DNA of 64,000 nt from Candidatus Pelagibacter communis (GTDB taxonomy: Bacteria; Pseudomonadota; Alphaproteobacteria; Pelagibacterales; Pelagibacteraceae): NCBI RefSeq assembly GCF_001180105.1, contig NZ_CVSO01000040.1, positions 1 to 64,000 of the forward strand. The letters run 5' to 3'. The translations under genes and the position numbers were made by a program. Of the stretch, positions 1-11,249 are shown piece after piece. Under the pieces are notes generated by a model. It had not been told where the DNA came from, searched no databases, and saw nothing but the letters and a program-made list of their open reading frames with translations. Each line of letters begins with the position of its first letter. Position 1 is the stretch's first letter.

Positions 1-275
1 GAGATGTATGTGAAAAATTAAAAGATTTAATACCGCGGCATAATTTTATGATTCCAGTTCAAGCAGCAATAGGTGGTAAAATTATTGCTAGAGAAACAAT
101 CAAAGGGTTCAAGAAGGATGTTCTAACTAAGATACATGGTGGTGGTGCTAGAGACAGAAAAAGAAAACTTTTGGATAAACAAAAAAAAGGTAAGGTCAGA
201 TCAAAACAATTTGGTAGAGTAGAAATACCACAAGAAGCTTTTATAGGAGTTTTAAAAATAAACAAAGAGAGATAG
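1..275 (+). CDS. lepA: Elongation factor 4 (LepA), C-terminal end, partial
   Basis: This is the 3' end of a gene that begins upstream of the window; the reading frame is open from base 3 to the TAG at 273-275. The translated end carries the LepA-specific C-terminal domain: the IPRHNF and [15 protein letters not shown] segments, a lysine/arginine-rich stretch ([19 protein letters not shown]) and the [12 protein letters not shown] ending. LepA is a ribosome-bound GTPase that back-translocates or remodels stalled ribosomes; the GTPase domains lie outside the window. Its stop codon directly abuts the start of the next gene, a glycosyltransferase, so the boundary between core and accessory DNA is very tight here. 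Confidence 0.93.
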   Translation, partial: DVCEKLKDLIPRHNFMIPVQAAIGGKIIARETIKGFKKDVLTKIHGGGARDRKRKLLDKQKKGKVRSKQFGRVEIPQEAFIGVLKINKER

Positions 276-1085
276 ATGATTTATGATTGTTTTTCTTACT
301 GGGATGAGGATTTATTATTAGACTTGAGATTAAATATTTTAAACGAATACGTTGATTTTTTTGTAGTAGTTGAAGGTAATAGGACATGGCAAAATAATCC
401 TAAAAAATTAAAGTTTGATAAAGGTAAATTCTCAAAATTTAAAAAAAAAATTATTTATGTCCCTGTAGAGGATTTTCCTGATGGCAAAGACCCTTACGAT
501 CGTGAAAATCATCAAAGAAACGCAATATCTAGGGGCCTAGTTAACGCTAAAGATGATGATTTTGTAATAATTTCAGACTTAGATGAAATACCTAATCCAA
601 ATGTAATTAAAAATTTTCAAAAGGTAATGCGTTTTGCAGCTTTTAAGCAAAAACATTATTATTATAAATTTAATCTCAGAAGTGAAAAAAATCCTTTTTG
701 GCATGGATCTCGAATCTGTGTAAAAAAATACTTGAAATCGCCTCAGTGGCTAAGAGATTTAAAGTTCAAAAAAAGACCCTTTTGGAGATTAGATAAGTTT
801 AGATTAAATAATATATTGGAGGATGGAGGGTGGCATTTCTGTAATCTAAAAAAACCAATTGATTTATTATATAAATACCAAAACCTTTGTGAAACAAACG
901 ATCCAGTTAATTTTAAAGAAAAAATAGACCAAAAATATTTAAGTTTGGATGAAATTACAAATAGAGTAAGTAAAGGTGACGATATAATTGGCAGAGATGA
1001 TAGATTTAGTAAAACTGATATAGACACAACTTTCCCAGAATATTTAATAGAAAATAAAAAAAAGTATTTAGAGTGGATAGCTTAA
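276..1085 (+). CDS. Glycosyltransferase family 17 protein
   Basis: The 269-residue protein opens with MIYDCFSYWDEDLLLDLRLN and continues with DFFVVVEGNRTW, the N-terminal signature of GT17-type transferases (relatives of beta-1,4-N-acetylglucosaminyltransferase III). An ISDLDEIPNP segment near residue 100 supplies the acidic D-x-D-E site typical of nucleotide-sugar transferases. There is no signal peptide, so it should act on the cytoplasmic face of the inner membrane. It starts on the base after the lepA stop and heads a run of polysaccharide genes, which suggests a role in surface glycan assembly. Donor and acceptor sugars cannot be read from the sequence. Confidence 0.82.
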   Translation: MIYDCFSYWDEDLLLDLRLNILNEYVDFFVVVEGNRTWQNNPKKLKFDKGKFSKFKKKIIYVPVEDFPDGKDPYDRENHQRNAISRGLVNAKDDDFVIISDLDEIPNPNVIKNFQKVMRFAAFKQKHYYYKFNLRSEKNPFWHGSRICVKKYLKSPQWLRDLKFKKRPFWRLDKFRLNNILEDGGWHFCNLKKPIDLLYKYQNLCETNDPVNFKEKIDQKYLSLDEITNRVSKGDDIIGRDDRFSKTDIDTTFPEYLIENKKKYLEWIA

Positions 1086-1098
1086 TTTTGAAAAATTT

Positions 1099-2106
1099 AT
1101 GAAATGGTCAATCATTGGGTGTGGAAATATTTCTAACAAATTTTGTGATGATTTATTACATGTAAAAAATGCAAAAATATCTGCAATTGCCTCAAATAAC
1201 ATCAAAAGATTAAAAATTTTCGGTGACAAATATAAAATACATGAAAAAAGTATGTTCCAAGGGTATGAAGAAATTTTGGATACAGAATTTGATATTGCAT
1301 ATATAGGACTGATAAATTCATTACATAAAAATATTGTAAAGACATTTGCAACAAAAGGAAAAAACATTTTAATAGAAAAACCTTGCTTTTTAAGTTTAAA
1401 GGATTTCAATGAATGCGAGGAACTCATAAAGAAAAACAAAATTTTATTTGTTGAGTCGATGATGAACTTGCATCACCCACAATCAAACTTAATATTTAAT
1501 CTAATTAAAAATGAAGAAATTGGAGATATTTTTGGATTTGAGCATAATTTTGGATTTGATATCCGCCAAAAAATTTTATTGATTTTTAAAAAAAAAATAG
1601 ATTTCCTAAACAGACTAACAGATCCACTATTGGGAGGAGGTGCGATTAATGATCTTGGTTGTTATGGTGTAGCCTTTTCTAACAAAATTTCAAAATTACT
1701 TAATAAAGGACCTGTAAGTTCATTGAAAAAAAAAAATATTATCGGACCGACTGGAGTAGATATAAATTCAACAATTGAAATAAATTACAGTAATAATTTT
1801 AAATCAACAATTAAGGTTTGCTTTGATGAAAAATTGGGTTGTTCGGCAAGAATATTAGGTTCAAAAGGAGAAATATTTATACCAAATTTAGTAACCCCAG
1901 AGAGAAAATTTAAAATTATACTAAAAAAGAGTTCTTTAAAAGAATATCAGGAAGAGTCCAAAGGACTTTATTCTTATGTTGCTAGCGATGTCCAAAGATA
2001 TTTAGAAAAAAAAATTCAAGAACCAGATAACTATGGTTTAAAATTAAAAGAGATAAAACAAAATTTAAAAATTTTAGATGAATGGAAATCTTATGAAGAT
2101 ATTTAA
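1099..2106 (+). CDS. Gfo/Idh/MocA-family NAD(P)-dependent oxidoreductase
   Basis: The N-terminus MKWSIIGCGNISNKF is a Rossmann dinucleotide-binding turn. The segment YIGLINSLHKNIVKTF and then LIEKPCFLS correspond to the family's conserved H and EKP motif, whose lysine is catalytic. The 335-residue length matches the two-domain Gfo/Idh/MocA fold. Such enzymes oxidise or reduce a hydroxyl of a sugar or nucleotide sugar. Its place between glycosyltransferase genes suggests that it makes or modifies a rare sugar for a surface polysaccharide; the substrate is unknown. It overlaps the next gene by 14 bp or more. Confidence 0.85.
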   Translation: MKWSIIGCGNISNKFCDDLLHVKNAKISAIASNNIKRLKIFGDKYKIHEKSMFQGYEEILDTEFDIAYIGLINSLHKNIVKTFATKGKNILIEKPCFLSLKDFNECEELIKKNKILFVESMMNLHHPQSNLIFNLIKNEEIGDIFGFEHNFGFDIRQKILLIFKKKIDFLNRLTDPLLGGGAINDLGCYGVAFSNKISKLLNKGPVSSLKKKNIIGPTGVDINSTIEINYSNNFKSTIKVCFDEKLGCSARILGSKGEIFIPNLVTPERKFKIILKKSSLKEYQEESKGLYSYVASDVQRYLEKKIQEPDNYGLKLKEIKQNLKILDEWKSYEDI

Positions 2107-3202
2107 AAATTTGTTAAAAAAATTTTATAGATTAGTTGTAAAATATATCTTTTATTTTTTATATGGAAAAATAAATATTTCAAGGTCGGGCCTCACGAAT
2201 GTAAAAAAAAGATATCTTAAAAATAAAAACATAAAAAAAAAAGATCTTTACCAATATTCTATTTATACTATCAAAAATGGAAGAGTGTGCACAGATAGCG
2301 TTGAACAAGTAGCATATATCTCTCAAAACTACCTTTTAAAAGATATAGCTTACACTCAGATTAAAGGAAAGTTATCAAGCCCAAAAAATAATTTTGTTTT
2401 AAGTAGAGGCACACCTTATTTACAAAAAAAAATAAACGGAACTATCGTATCACTTGCTCAAGGCGCTAGTGGCAATAAGAACTATTTCCATTGGTTATTT
2501 GATATTTTACCAAGACTTCATATAACACTTAATTATATTGACTATGAAAAGATTAATTATTTTTACATGCCAAAGTTGAAAAAATTTCAAATAAAAACGT
2601 TAAGATGCCTTGGTATTAAAAATTTAAAAGTACTAGACTCTGAAAAATATAAACATGTTAAAGCCAAAGAAATAATTGTATCAGAGCATCCATGGTATCA
2701 TAAAGGAACTATATTTGCAGAGTCTGACAACATACCTAAATGGATAATCTATTGGTTAAAAGAATCATTTGCACATCTAAAAAAAAACAAGAAAAAAGAT
2801 AAGAAAATTTTTATTGATAGGTCGGAATCTGAATTTAAACACTGTAAATTTATTAATAATAAAGAAATTAAAAAGATACTCAAAAAAAAAGGTTTTGAGA
2901 TTGTTAAAACAGGTCAATTAGATTTTATAAGCCAAATTAATTTATTTAGTAACGCAAAAATGGTAGTGGGCCCTCATGGTGCAGCTTTTTCCAATTTAAT
3001 TTTTTGTGAAAAAAAGACCAAAGTTTTAGAAATTAAACCCTTTGCGCAGCCGAATAACTACAAAATGATATCGAAAATAAATAAATTAAAATATAGTCAA
3101 ATTAATTTACCATCATTAGGAAGCAAATATGATAATGGTGATATGTATATTGAACCAAAAATACTCTTGAAAAAGATAAAGATGTTAGAAAAAAATGTCT
3201 AA
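2093..3202 (+). CDS. Glycosyltransferase family 61 protein (DUF563)
   Basis: The GT61 hallmarks are visible: NYFHWLFDILPRLHI in the N-terminal half, an IFIDRSES segment introducing the second half, and VVGPHGAAFSNLIFC near the C-terminus, the conserved GxHGA nucleotide-sugar site. I place the start at the ATG at 2093 (protein begins MKIFKNLLKKF); an in-frame ATG at 2078 would lengthen the overlap with the oxidoreductase from 14 to 29 bp. A hydrophobic, basic N-terminus (about residues 8-25) may attach it to the membrane. GT61 enzymes add sugars to polysaccharides or glycoproteins; linkage and substrate are not deducible. Confidence 0.8.
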   Translation: MKIFKNLLKKFYRLVVKYIFYFLYGKINISRSGLTNVKKRYLKNKNIKKKDLYQYSIYTIKNGRVCTDSVEQVAYISQNYLLKDIAYTQIKGKLSSPKNNFVLSRGTPYLQKKINGTIVSLAQGASGNKNYFHWLFDILPRLHITLNYIDYEKINYFYMPKLKKFQIKTLRCLGIKNLKVLDSEKYKHVKAKEIIVSEHPWYHKGTIFAESDNIPKWIIYWLKESFAHLKKNKKKDKKIFIDRSESEFKHCKFINNKEIKKILKKKGFEIVKTGQLDFISQINLFSNAKMVVGPHGAAFSNLIFCEKKTKVLEIKPFAQPNNYKMISKINKLKYSQINLPSLGSKYDNGDMYIEPKILLKKIKMLEKNV

Positions 3203-3992
3203 AATTAAAATTTTTTGTGTAACGAACCAAAAAAAAAAATATCTTGAAAATCTTGGATTAGAATTAGTTGGTGTAGGACGAAATAATTTTTCAAAAAAGT
3301 ACATTAATTGTTTATCAGGTAAAAATATTCAATATAAAGAAAAAAATTATTCAGAATTAACTTTTCATTACTGGTTTTGGAAAAATAAACTTAAAAAACA
3401 CAAAGAAGACGAGTGGATTGGATTTTGTCAAAAAAGAAGGTTTTTTGTTAAAAAAAAGATAAGAATAAAGAACTTAAAAATGCTTAAAGACAATCTATTA
3501 AAAGAAATACCAAAAAAATGGAAAAATTATGAGAGCTTGATTTGTAAACCAATTAACATTGACAATCCAAAAAGAATGAAATTGATAAAAAGAGGCTGGA
3601 AAAATATTTTAAAAGATCCCACCATTTTCGTTGATAAAAAAAAACAAAATATCCTTTTAAATTTTGACATGAACCATGGTTTTGGGGTGTTGGATAAAGC
3701 AATAAATGTTTTAGGCAAAGAGGACAGAGAGGACTTCAGAAAGTTTGTTTCCAAAAGAACAAGGTTTAATCCTCACATAATGATGATATCCAAAAAAAAA
3801 ATTCTCAGTCGATGGTTTAAAAACGTATTTGACTGGTTATTTAAATGTGAGAAAATTTTTGGACTTAAGCAATTAAAAGGTTATGATCAACAACGTCTCT
3901 ATGCATATCTTGCTGAGAGATATTTATCATTCTGGTTTTCAAAATATACGAAACATCATGAGTGTGACTGGGTTTTTTTTGAAGAAAAATGA
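3195..3992 (+). CDS. DUF4422-like putative glycosyltransferase
   Basis: The 265-residue protein begins KIKIFCVTNQKKK, then has SELTFHYWFWKN and WIGFCQKRRFF, and ends with a YLAERYLSFWF segment. These match the pattern of DUF4422, a family found in capsule and exopolysaccharide clusters (E-x-T-x-x-Y-W-x-W-K-N, then G-x-x-x-x-R-R-F). The family's enzymatic activity is poorly defined; sugar transfer is inferred from context. It overlaps its upstream neighbour by 8 bp and the next gene by 4 bp (ATGA), so translation is probably coupled. Composition is extremely AT-rich, with many long A runs. Confidence 0.65.
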   Translation: MSKIKIFCVTNQKKKYLENLGLELVGVGRNNFSKKYINCLSGKNIQYKEKNYSELTFHYWFWKNKLKKHKEDEWIGFCQKRRFFVKKKIRIKNLKMLKDNLLKEIPKKWKNYESLICKPINIDNPKRMKLIKRGWKNILKDPTIFVDKKKQNILLNFDMNHGFGVLDKAINVLGKEDREDFRKFVSKRTRFNPHIMMISKKKILSRWFKNVFDWLFKCEKIFGLKQLKGYDQQRLYAYLAERYLSFWFSKYTKHHECDWVFFEEK

Positions 3993-4978
3993 TCAAAAAT
4001 TTATTTGAAAACAATACGCTATATTTGTGTCAAGTTTCGTTGAAAGGAAATATACCAATCATAATCGAAAACTATGAAAATTTTAGAAAATTTTATAAAA
4101 AAGTAAAAATCTTTGTGATTTGTCCAAAAAAAGAAATAAACACTTTTAAAAGAAAAATTAATAGAAAAGACATAACAATACTTAGTGAGGATAAAATTTT
4201 AACTTTTTTTAATTTTAAGAAAATATTTCAAAAATATTCTTTTAAGTATCCTCATAAAACTTTATTTAATTCAAGATTAAAATGGTATTATCAACAAATA
4301 CTTAAATTAAGCTTCACAATATATTTTATTGGAAAATTTAAAAAAGATATGGTCATTTGGGATGCTGATACGCTTTTAATAAAAAAAATAGATTTTTTTA
4401 AGGATAGCTATTCTATCAAATATGGAACGCCATTTGAATTTCATAAGTCATATTTTGAAACAAATGAAAAAATAATTCAAACTAAGCCAAAAAATTTTCT
4501 CTCCTTTTTAACTCAATTTTCTGCAATTTCTTATAATGAGTTTTTAAATATAAAAAAAAAATTAAAAATATCCTCAACATCATTAAAATATATATCTAAT
4601 AAGTTGTCCAAAAAAATATTGCACGCAATCTTAAAAATCAATAGAGCATACAATGGTTCGCTATTTTCTGAATACGAGTTGATAGGAACAATAAACTATA
4701 GTTTAAGACCGTGTATGCAAAAGTCTTTAATGACTCTAAGAAAGGGACTTAGTGGAAAACTAACGAAAAAACAAATTTTTTTTCTGAGTTTAATAGATAT
4801 TATTCATGTCACATATGAGCATACATATAATAATAAAAATTCAAGAGGTATGCTAAATAGAAAACATAAATGGCATAAGTTGTTAAAATTGGTGATAAAA
4901 AAATATTTTAGGTATTTTGTAAAAACTTTTAAATATTATCTAATTTTTAAATTAAAGAATATTTATAGTTTTTTATAA
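3989..4978 (+). CDS. Putative DUF6492-like glycosyltransferase
   Basis: I do not recognise this 329-residue protein with certainty. A central segment WYYQQILKLSF followed by VIWDADTLLIKKIDFF resembles the DUF6492 group of sugar-transferase-like proteins: the Q-Q-x-L-K helix, then a D-A-D triad that would serve as a D-x-D metal and nucleotide-sugar site. A later TQFSAISYNEF segment fits the same family. It is the last gene before a tRNA-Ser in a polysaccharide run and its codon use is even more AT-biased than the housekeeping genes. A role in surface glycan synthesis is inferred from context. Confidence 0.5.
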   Translation: MIKNLFENNTLYLCQVSLKGNIPIIIENYENFRKFYKKVKIFVICPKKEINTFKRKINRKDITILSEDKILTFFNFKKIFQKYSFKYPHKTLFNSRLKWYYQQILKLSFTIYFIGKFKKDMVIWDADTLLIKKIDFFKDSYSIKYGTPFEFHKSYFETNEKIIQTKPKNFLSFLTQFSAISYNEFLNIKKKLKISSTSLKYISNKLSKKILHAILKINRAYNGSLFSEYELIGTINYSLRPCMQKSLMTLRKGLSGKLTKKQIFFLSLIDIIHVTYEHTYNNKNSRGMLNRKHKWHKLLKLVIKKYFRYFVKTFKYYLIFKLKNIYSFL

Positions 4979-4980
4979 TT

Positions 4981-5070
4981 GGAGAGATGGCCGAGTGGTT
5001 TAAGGCGCACGCTTGGAAAGCGTGTTTAGGGGAAACTCTTTCGTGGGTTCGAATCCCACTCTCTCCGCCA
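4981..5070 (+). tRNA. tRNA-Ser (anticodon GGA)
   Basis: The 90-nt class II tRNA has a GGAGAGA/TCTCTCC acceptor stem, an anticodon stem CACGC/GCGTG with loop TTGGAAA (anticodon GGA, serine), a long variable arm, a standard T arm (GTGGG TTCGAAT CCCAC) and an encoded CCA at its 3' end. The D loop keeps the usual GG pair. It sits inside the glycosyltransferase block, two bases after the preceding gene, which makes it a plausible recombination or insertion landmark, though no att-like repeat is visible. Confidence 0.95.
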
Positions 5071-5140
5071 TTTATTTGATCTTTTATAATTTTTAAAATA
5101 ACGTTAAAATACTTTGGTCGTCATGTGGACGTCAATAATT

Positions 5141-6016
5141 ATGAATAACCAAATTACAATTGTAATCATACTTTATGAAGAATCAGAAAGTATGGTCTTT
5201 AAATGCTTAGACAATTTACAAAATTTTAAGATTATAATTGTAGATAATGCTGGTAATGATTTATTAAAAAAAAAAATTGAGAAAAAATACGATATATATA
5301 GATATGTCCTTAATCCAAAAAATTATGGTTATTCAAAAGCGGCCAATCAAGCAATAAAAATTTCTAATACAGATTTTATTTTGATGTTTCAGGCAGATGG
5401 CATTATTAAACAAGGAGATATTTTTGAACTTTTAGAAGCTCATAAAAAGTATGAAAATACTTTTATTACTTCACCAACATATTATGATCACAATAAAGAT
5501 TTAAGTTATAATGCAGGACATTTCCCAGAAAAAAATATAAAGAAAAACATTTTAAATTTTAATGGTGACACATGTGTTGAAACTGTTCTTGGATCTATAA
5601 TTATGTTCAAAAAAAAGGATATGATAGATATTGGGTTATATGACGAAAATTTTTTTCTTTATTTTCTTGATTTTGATCTCTGCAGAAGGGCTAGAAAAAT
5701 GAAGAGGTCTATTATACAAGTATCAAAAGCTAAAGTTGTTCATGCCCATGGCCAAATAAAAGTCAAAAATCAGCTAAAAAAAATATATATTAGACATTTT
5801 CATCTTACATTTGATGAACTTTATTATTTTTTTAAAGTTAAAAAACACGAGCAAATATTCCAAGATCTCAAAAAAAAAGTACCTAAATATATAATTAAAA
5901 TGATATTTAACTTAATAATTTTAAGATTTAGTCGAGTCGTATATTTTGTATCCAAAATAATGGCTTTTTACAAATTTAATGAGTTGTTCAATAAAAAAAA
6001 AATTTTGAACGAATAA
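5141..6016 (+). CDS. Glycosyltransferase family 2 (WbbL-like rhamnosyltransferase type)
   Basis: The GT-A fold is clear: an N-terminal ITIVIILYEESESM strand, IIIVDNAGND, LNPKNYGYSKAANQAI (the N-x-G-x-x-x-A-x-N motif of WbbL-type rhamnosyltransferases), a D-x-D-like FQADG, and a C-terminal acceptor motif YDENFFLYFLDFDLCRRAR. I use the ATG at 5141 (MNNQITIVI); upstream in-frame TTG 5114 and ATG 5123 would add a non-conserved leader. A hydrophobic stretch near the C-terminus may contact the membrane. It probably transfers rhamnose or a related sugar to a lipid-linked O-chain; the exact sugar is inferred from family only. Confidence 0.82.
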   Translation: MNNQITIVIILYEESESMVFKCLDNLQNFKIIIVDNAGNDLLKKKIEKKYDIYRYVLNPKNYGYSKAANQAIKISNTDFILMFQADGIIKQGDIFELLEAHKKYENTFITSPTYYDHNKDLSYNAGHFPEKNIKKNILNFNGDTCVETVLGSIIMFKKKDMIDIGLYDENFFLYFLDFDLCRRARKMKRSIIQVSKAKVVHAHGQIKVKNQLKKIYIRHFHLTFDELYYFFKVKKHEQIFQDLKKKVPKYIIKMIFNLIILRFSRVVYFVSKIMAFYKFNELFNKKKILNE

Positions 6017-6080
6017 ACCAACAAATTCAACCCTTTTTTGACTATAAACAGAATTGGTGTTTTATAAAATTTTCTAAAAA

Positions 6081-6089
6081 TGTTATAAT
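6081..6089 (+). promoter_or_regulatory. Extended -10 promoter of gyrB
   Basis: The sequence TGtTATAAT at 6081-6089 is a perfect sigma-70 -10 hexamer with an extended TG element. Transcription would begin near 6096, giving a leader of only about 11 nt before the gyrB ATG at 6107. A weak -35 (TTTATA, 6061-6066) sits 17 bp upstream. The same 11-mer TGTTATAATAA occurs before the SRP RNA gene at 57606. The call is based on sequence only. Confidence 0.6.
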
Positions 6090-6091
6090 AA

Positions 6092-8166
<2,075 letters not shown>

Positions 8167-8167
<1 letters not shown>

Positions 8168-9447
8168 TGGTATCTAAATCTGCATCGAATATTTATACAT
8201 TAAATAAACTTACATATATTAACCTTAGATGGATTGCTATTTTTGGACAATTCGTAACAGTGAATGTTGCAAAATATGTATTTAATTTTGAATTAGACAT
8301 TTTAACTATAAACCTCGTTATTTTGTTAGGAGTTATTTCAAATTTATTTTTGATGTATTTTTATGAAAAGAATATTCTTTCAAACAGAGCTTCATTTATC
8401 TTTTTGCTTATAGATATCATACAATTAAGTGGTATTTTGTATTATTCAGGCGGTATATTAAATCCGTTCTCAATATTTATTTTAATCCCAAGTGTTTTTT
8501 CTTCTTCTAATTTGAGCCTAAAAACAAGTCTTTTACTAATATTTATAACAATTTTGTGTATTATATTTCTTACAGTTGACCACCGACAGCTAATCTACCC
8601 TCTTGGAAAAGAAATTTCATTTAATGAATTTTATTATTATGGCGTTCCTATTTCATTAGTGATTGCGTTAATTTTCCTCAATTATTTTGCAATTCTTTTT
8701 GGTAGAGAATCCAACTTAAGGAAAGAGGCTTTTAATAAAATTGAGGAGTTTATAGCAAAAGAACATGAGTTGGTTTCATTAGGAGGTCAAGCCGCAGCTG
8801 CAGCTCACTCATTAAATACTCCTCTATCTACTATTAAAATTATATCACAGGATTTATCTAAACAATTTAAAGACAAACAAGACTTGAAAAAAGATATTGA
8901 ATTATTAGTAAATCAAGTAGATAGATGTAGTCAAATTCTTAAGAAACTAACTTTAAACCCTGGAATTGAAGATGATTTTATTGATGTAGAATGTGCTTTA
9001 AAGGATTATGTTACTGAAATAATTAAATCTTTTCAGGAAATTTCAGAAAAAGAATTTATTTTTAATGACGATCAAGATGATAACTCTTTTAAAATACCAA
9101 AATTAATAGAATTGGTTTATGGAATTAGAAATTTCATTGGAAATGCAAATAAGTTTGCCAATAATAAGGTTTATATTTCTGTTAAAAGTGATAATGAAAT
9201 TTCTGAAATTTCAATTGAAGATGATGGACCAGGTTACCCGAAAGAAATATTAAATAAAATTGGTGAACCATATATTAAATCAACTTCATCATTTGTAAAA
9301 TCAAAAACAGGGTTAGGACTAGGAATATTTATAGGTAAGACACTTTTGGAAAGACATAATGCATCAATAATTTGTAGAAATTCCAAAACTAGATCTGGGG
9401 CTGAAGTTTTAATATCGTGGAAAAACAAAGATTTAAAAAACCTCTAA
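8167..9447 (+). CDS. regB: RegB/PrrB-type redox-sensing sensor histidine kinase
   Basis: The 426-residue protein has about six hydrophobic segments in residues 20-180, a kinase H-box [15 protein letters not shown] with the phosphoacceptor at His214, and ATPase boxes DDGPGYP and [12 protein letters not shown]. Two features point to the RegB/PrrB/ActS family: the GGxxNPF heptapeptide (GGILNPF, residues 95-101), which binds ubiquinone in RegB, and the cysteine in VDRCSQIL (Cys254), at the place of the redox-active cysteine. RegB phosphorylates the regulator RegA in response to the quinone pool and oxygen. The cognate regulator is not in the window. ATG overlaps the gyrB stop by one base (TAATG). 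Confidence 0.82.
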
Positions 9448-11249
9448 TTTAATTTCTTTTTGCTAATTTTTTTTTTGAATAAGTCACTTAGTTGGGAAAT
9501 CATTACATCTCCTAATTCTTGAACATCTGATATTTTAATCGCCTTTTTGTAGTATCTTGAAACATCATGCCCTATTCCAATTGCTAAAATTTCAACAGTG
9601 GAGCTAGTTTCTATAAATTTTACAGTTTTTTTTAAATGTTTTTCTAAGTAATCACCAGAATTAACCGAGAGAGTGGAGTCATCAACTGGTGCACCATCAG
9701 ATATGACCATTAAAATTTTTCTCTCTTCTCTTCTTTTATTAATTCTGTCGAATGCCCAAACTATTGCTTCACCATCAATATTTTCTTTTAACAAACCCTC
9801 TTTTAACATTAATCCTAGATTTTTTTTCGACTGACGCCAATGAGTATCAGCTCCTTTATAAATGATATGTCTCAGGTCATTCAGTCTTCCTGGATTTTTA
9901 GGTTTTCCATTTTTGCTCCAATTTTCTCTAGAATTTCCTCCCTTCCAATTTTTCGTTGTAAATCCTAATATTTCGACTTTAACGTTGCATCTTTCAAGTG
10001 TTCTCGAAAGAATATCAGCACATAATGCTGCAATTGTTATTGGTCTACCTCTCATTGAACCAGAATTATCGATTAAAAGAGTAACTATCGTGTCTTTAAA
10101 TTCGAAATCTTTTTCTTTTTTAAAAGATAAAGAGTTTTGTGGATCAATTATTATTCTACTGAGCTTTGAACTATCCAACAATCCTTCCTCTAAATCATAT
10201 TCCCATGAACGATTTTGTTTAGCTAGCAATTGTCTTTGTAACTTATTTGCAAGTTTAGTCACTAAGTCTTGAAGATTAGTTAATTGTTGGTCTAAATTTT
10301 TTCTTAACTTTATTATCTCCTCTTCTTTTTCTAAGTTTTCAGCCTTAGCTATTTCGTCAAATTTTTTTGTATAAATAGAGTAATCAATATCTTTTTTTAA
10401 AGTATTCAATTTTTGTATAACATTTTCCTTTCCTTCAACCTCGCTTCCGTCTTCTGTTAATTCTTCCTCCATTCTAAATTCGTCTAGACCATCAGAGGTC
10501 TGAATTTCGTTTTCAGCACTAGTTTGCTGTTCATTGCTATTTTCATTGTTTTTCTCACTTTTATTATCATCCTTATTTTGTGGATTTTCTTCATTCGATT
10601 TATTTTCCTCTTTTAAATCTTTTTCAGAGTCGAAAATTTTCATATTTTTTAAAATTTCTGAAAATTTTTCGTTATATTTATCTTGGTCTTCTATATTTTT
10701 TGATAAAAAGTGAATATGTTTTTTAATTGTTAAATCAAATTCTTTCTCCCAAAAACTCAATTTCTTTTTTGAAAGAGCATTGAGATCAATATTCATAAAT
10801 TTACTTATTAAATATAATTCAAATGCTTCAATTGCACTTACATCATCTTTTTTTCTTATTTCCCTTTGATCTTTCTTTATGTTTTTAAGAAAATAATTTT
10901 CTGAAATATTTTTTTTTATACCTTGAAGAATTCTAAAACCTAATAATTCGCACCTTATTTTCTCTGAAAGCTCATAAAAACTTTTGTAAGATGAGTTTTG
11001 TGGAGCGTATTTATTATAAACATTAGAGTTTGAAAATTTTAATTTTAATGCATTGGAGTCTGTCTCTGCTCTTAATTTCGTAAAGTCGTTTTTAGTATCT
11101 AAACTATTAATCTTAATTTGATCAAAATATTCGTTCTTTTTTATTTCAGACTTTTTTTCAGTTTTAATTCCTAAGTCTGATAAAACTTTATATGTTGAAT
11201 TTAAGGCTTGTTTAAATTGATCTTTAATGAACTCTTCTTTTTTACTCAT
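9444..11249 (-). CDS. cobT: CobT-like cobaltochelatase subunit (VWA protein)
   Basis: The 601-residue protein has the CobT architecture: an N-terminal region with [13 protein letters not shown], a long acidic low-complexity middle (about residues 205-280), and a C-terminal von Willebrand A domain with a MIDAS motif ([11 protein letters not shown]) and [12 protein letters not shown]. In aerobic cobalamin synthesis CobT works with the AAA+ ATPase CobS and the large subunit CobN to insert cobalt into hydrogenobyrinic diamide. No cobN or other cobalamin gene is in the window. The gene overlaps cobS by 8 bp and its 3' end overlaps the convergent kinase gene by 4 bp. Confidence 0.85.
   Translation of the reverse strand: MSKKEEFIKDQFKQALNSTYKVLSDLGIKTEKKSEIKKNEYFDQIKINSLDTKNDFTKLRAETDSNALKLKFSNSNVYNKYAPQNSSYKSFYELSEKIRCELLGFRILQGIKKNISENYFLKNIKKDQREIRKKDDVSAIEAFELYLISKFMNIDLNALSKKKLSFWEKEFDLTIKKHIHFLSKNIEDQDKYNEKFSEILKNMKIFDSEKDLKEENKSNEENPQNKDDNKSEKNNENSNEQQTSAENEIQTSDGLDEFRMEEELTEDGSEVEGKENVIQKLNTLKKDIDYSIYTKKFDEIAKAENLEKEEEIIKLRKNLDQQLTNLQDLVTKLANKLQRQLLAKQNRSWEYDLEEGLLDSSKLSRIIIDPQNSLSFKKEKDFEFKDTIVTLLIDNSGSMRGRPITIAALCADILSRTLERCNVKVEILGFTTKNWKGGNSRENWSKNGKPKNPGRLNDLRHIIYKGADTHWRQSKKNLGLMLKEGLLKENIDGEAIVWAFDRINKRREERKILMVISDGAPVDDSTLSVNSGDYLEKHLKKTVKFIETSSTVEILAIGIGHDVSRYYKKAIKISDVQELGDVMISQLSDLFKKKISKKKLN

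Noticed and set aside
2878-2893. Long A runs in the glycosyltransferase genes as phase-variation tracts
   Set aside because: A runs of 8-9 are everywhere in this AT-rich window, all frames are intact, and no special placement is visible.
4981-5070. tRNA-Ser as a phage attachment site
   Set aside because: No direct repeat of the tRNA 3' end and no integrase gene found within the block.
10000-10272. Plus-strand open frame of 136 codons within cobT
   Set aside because: Shadow of cobT on the other strand; no family features.
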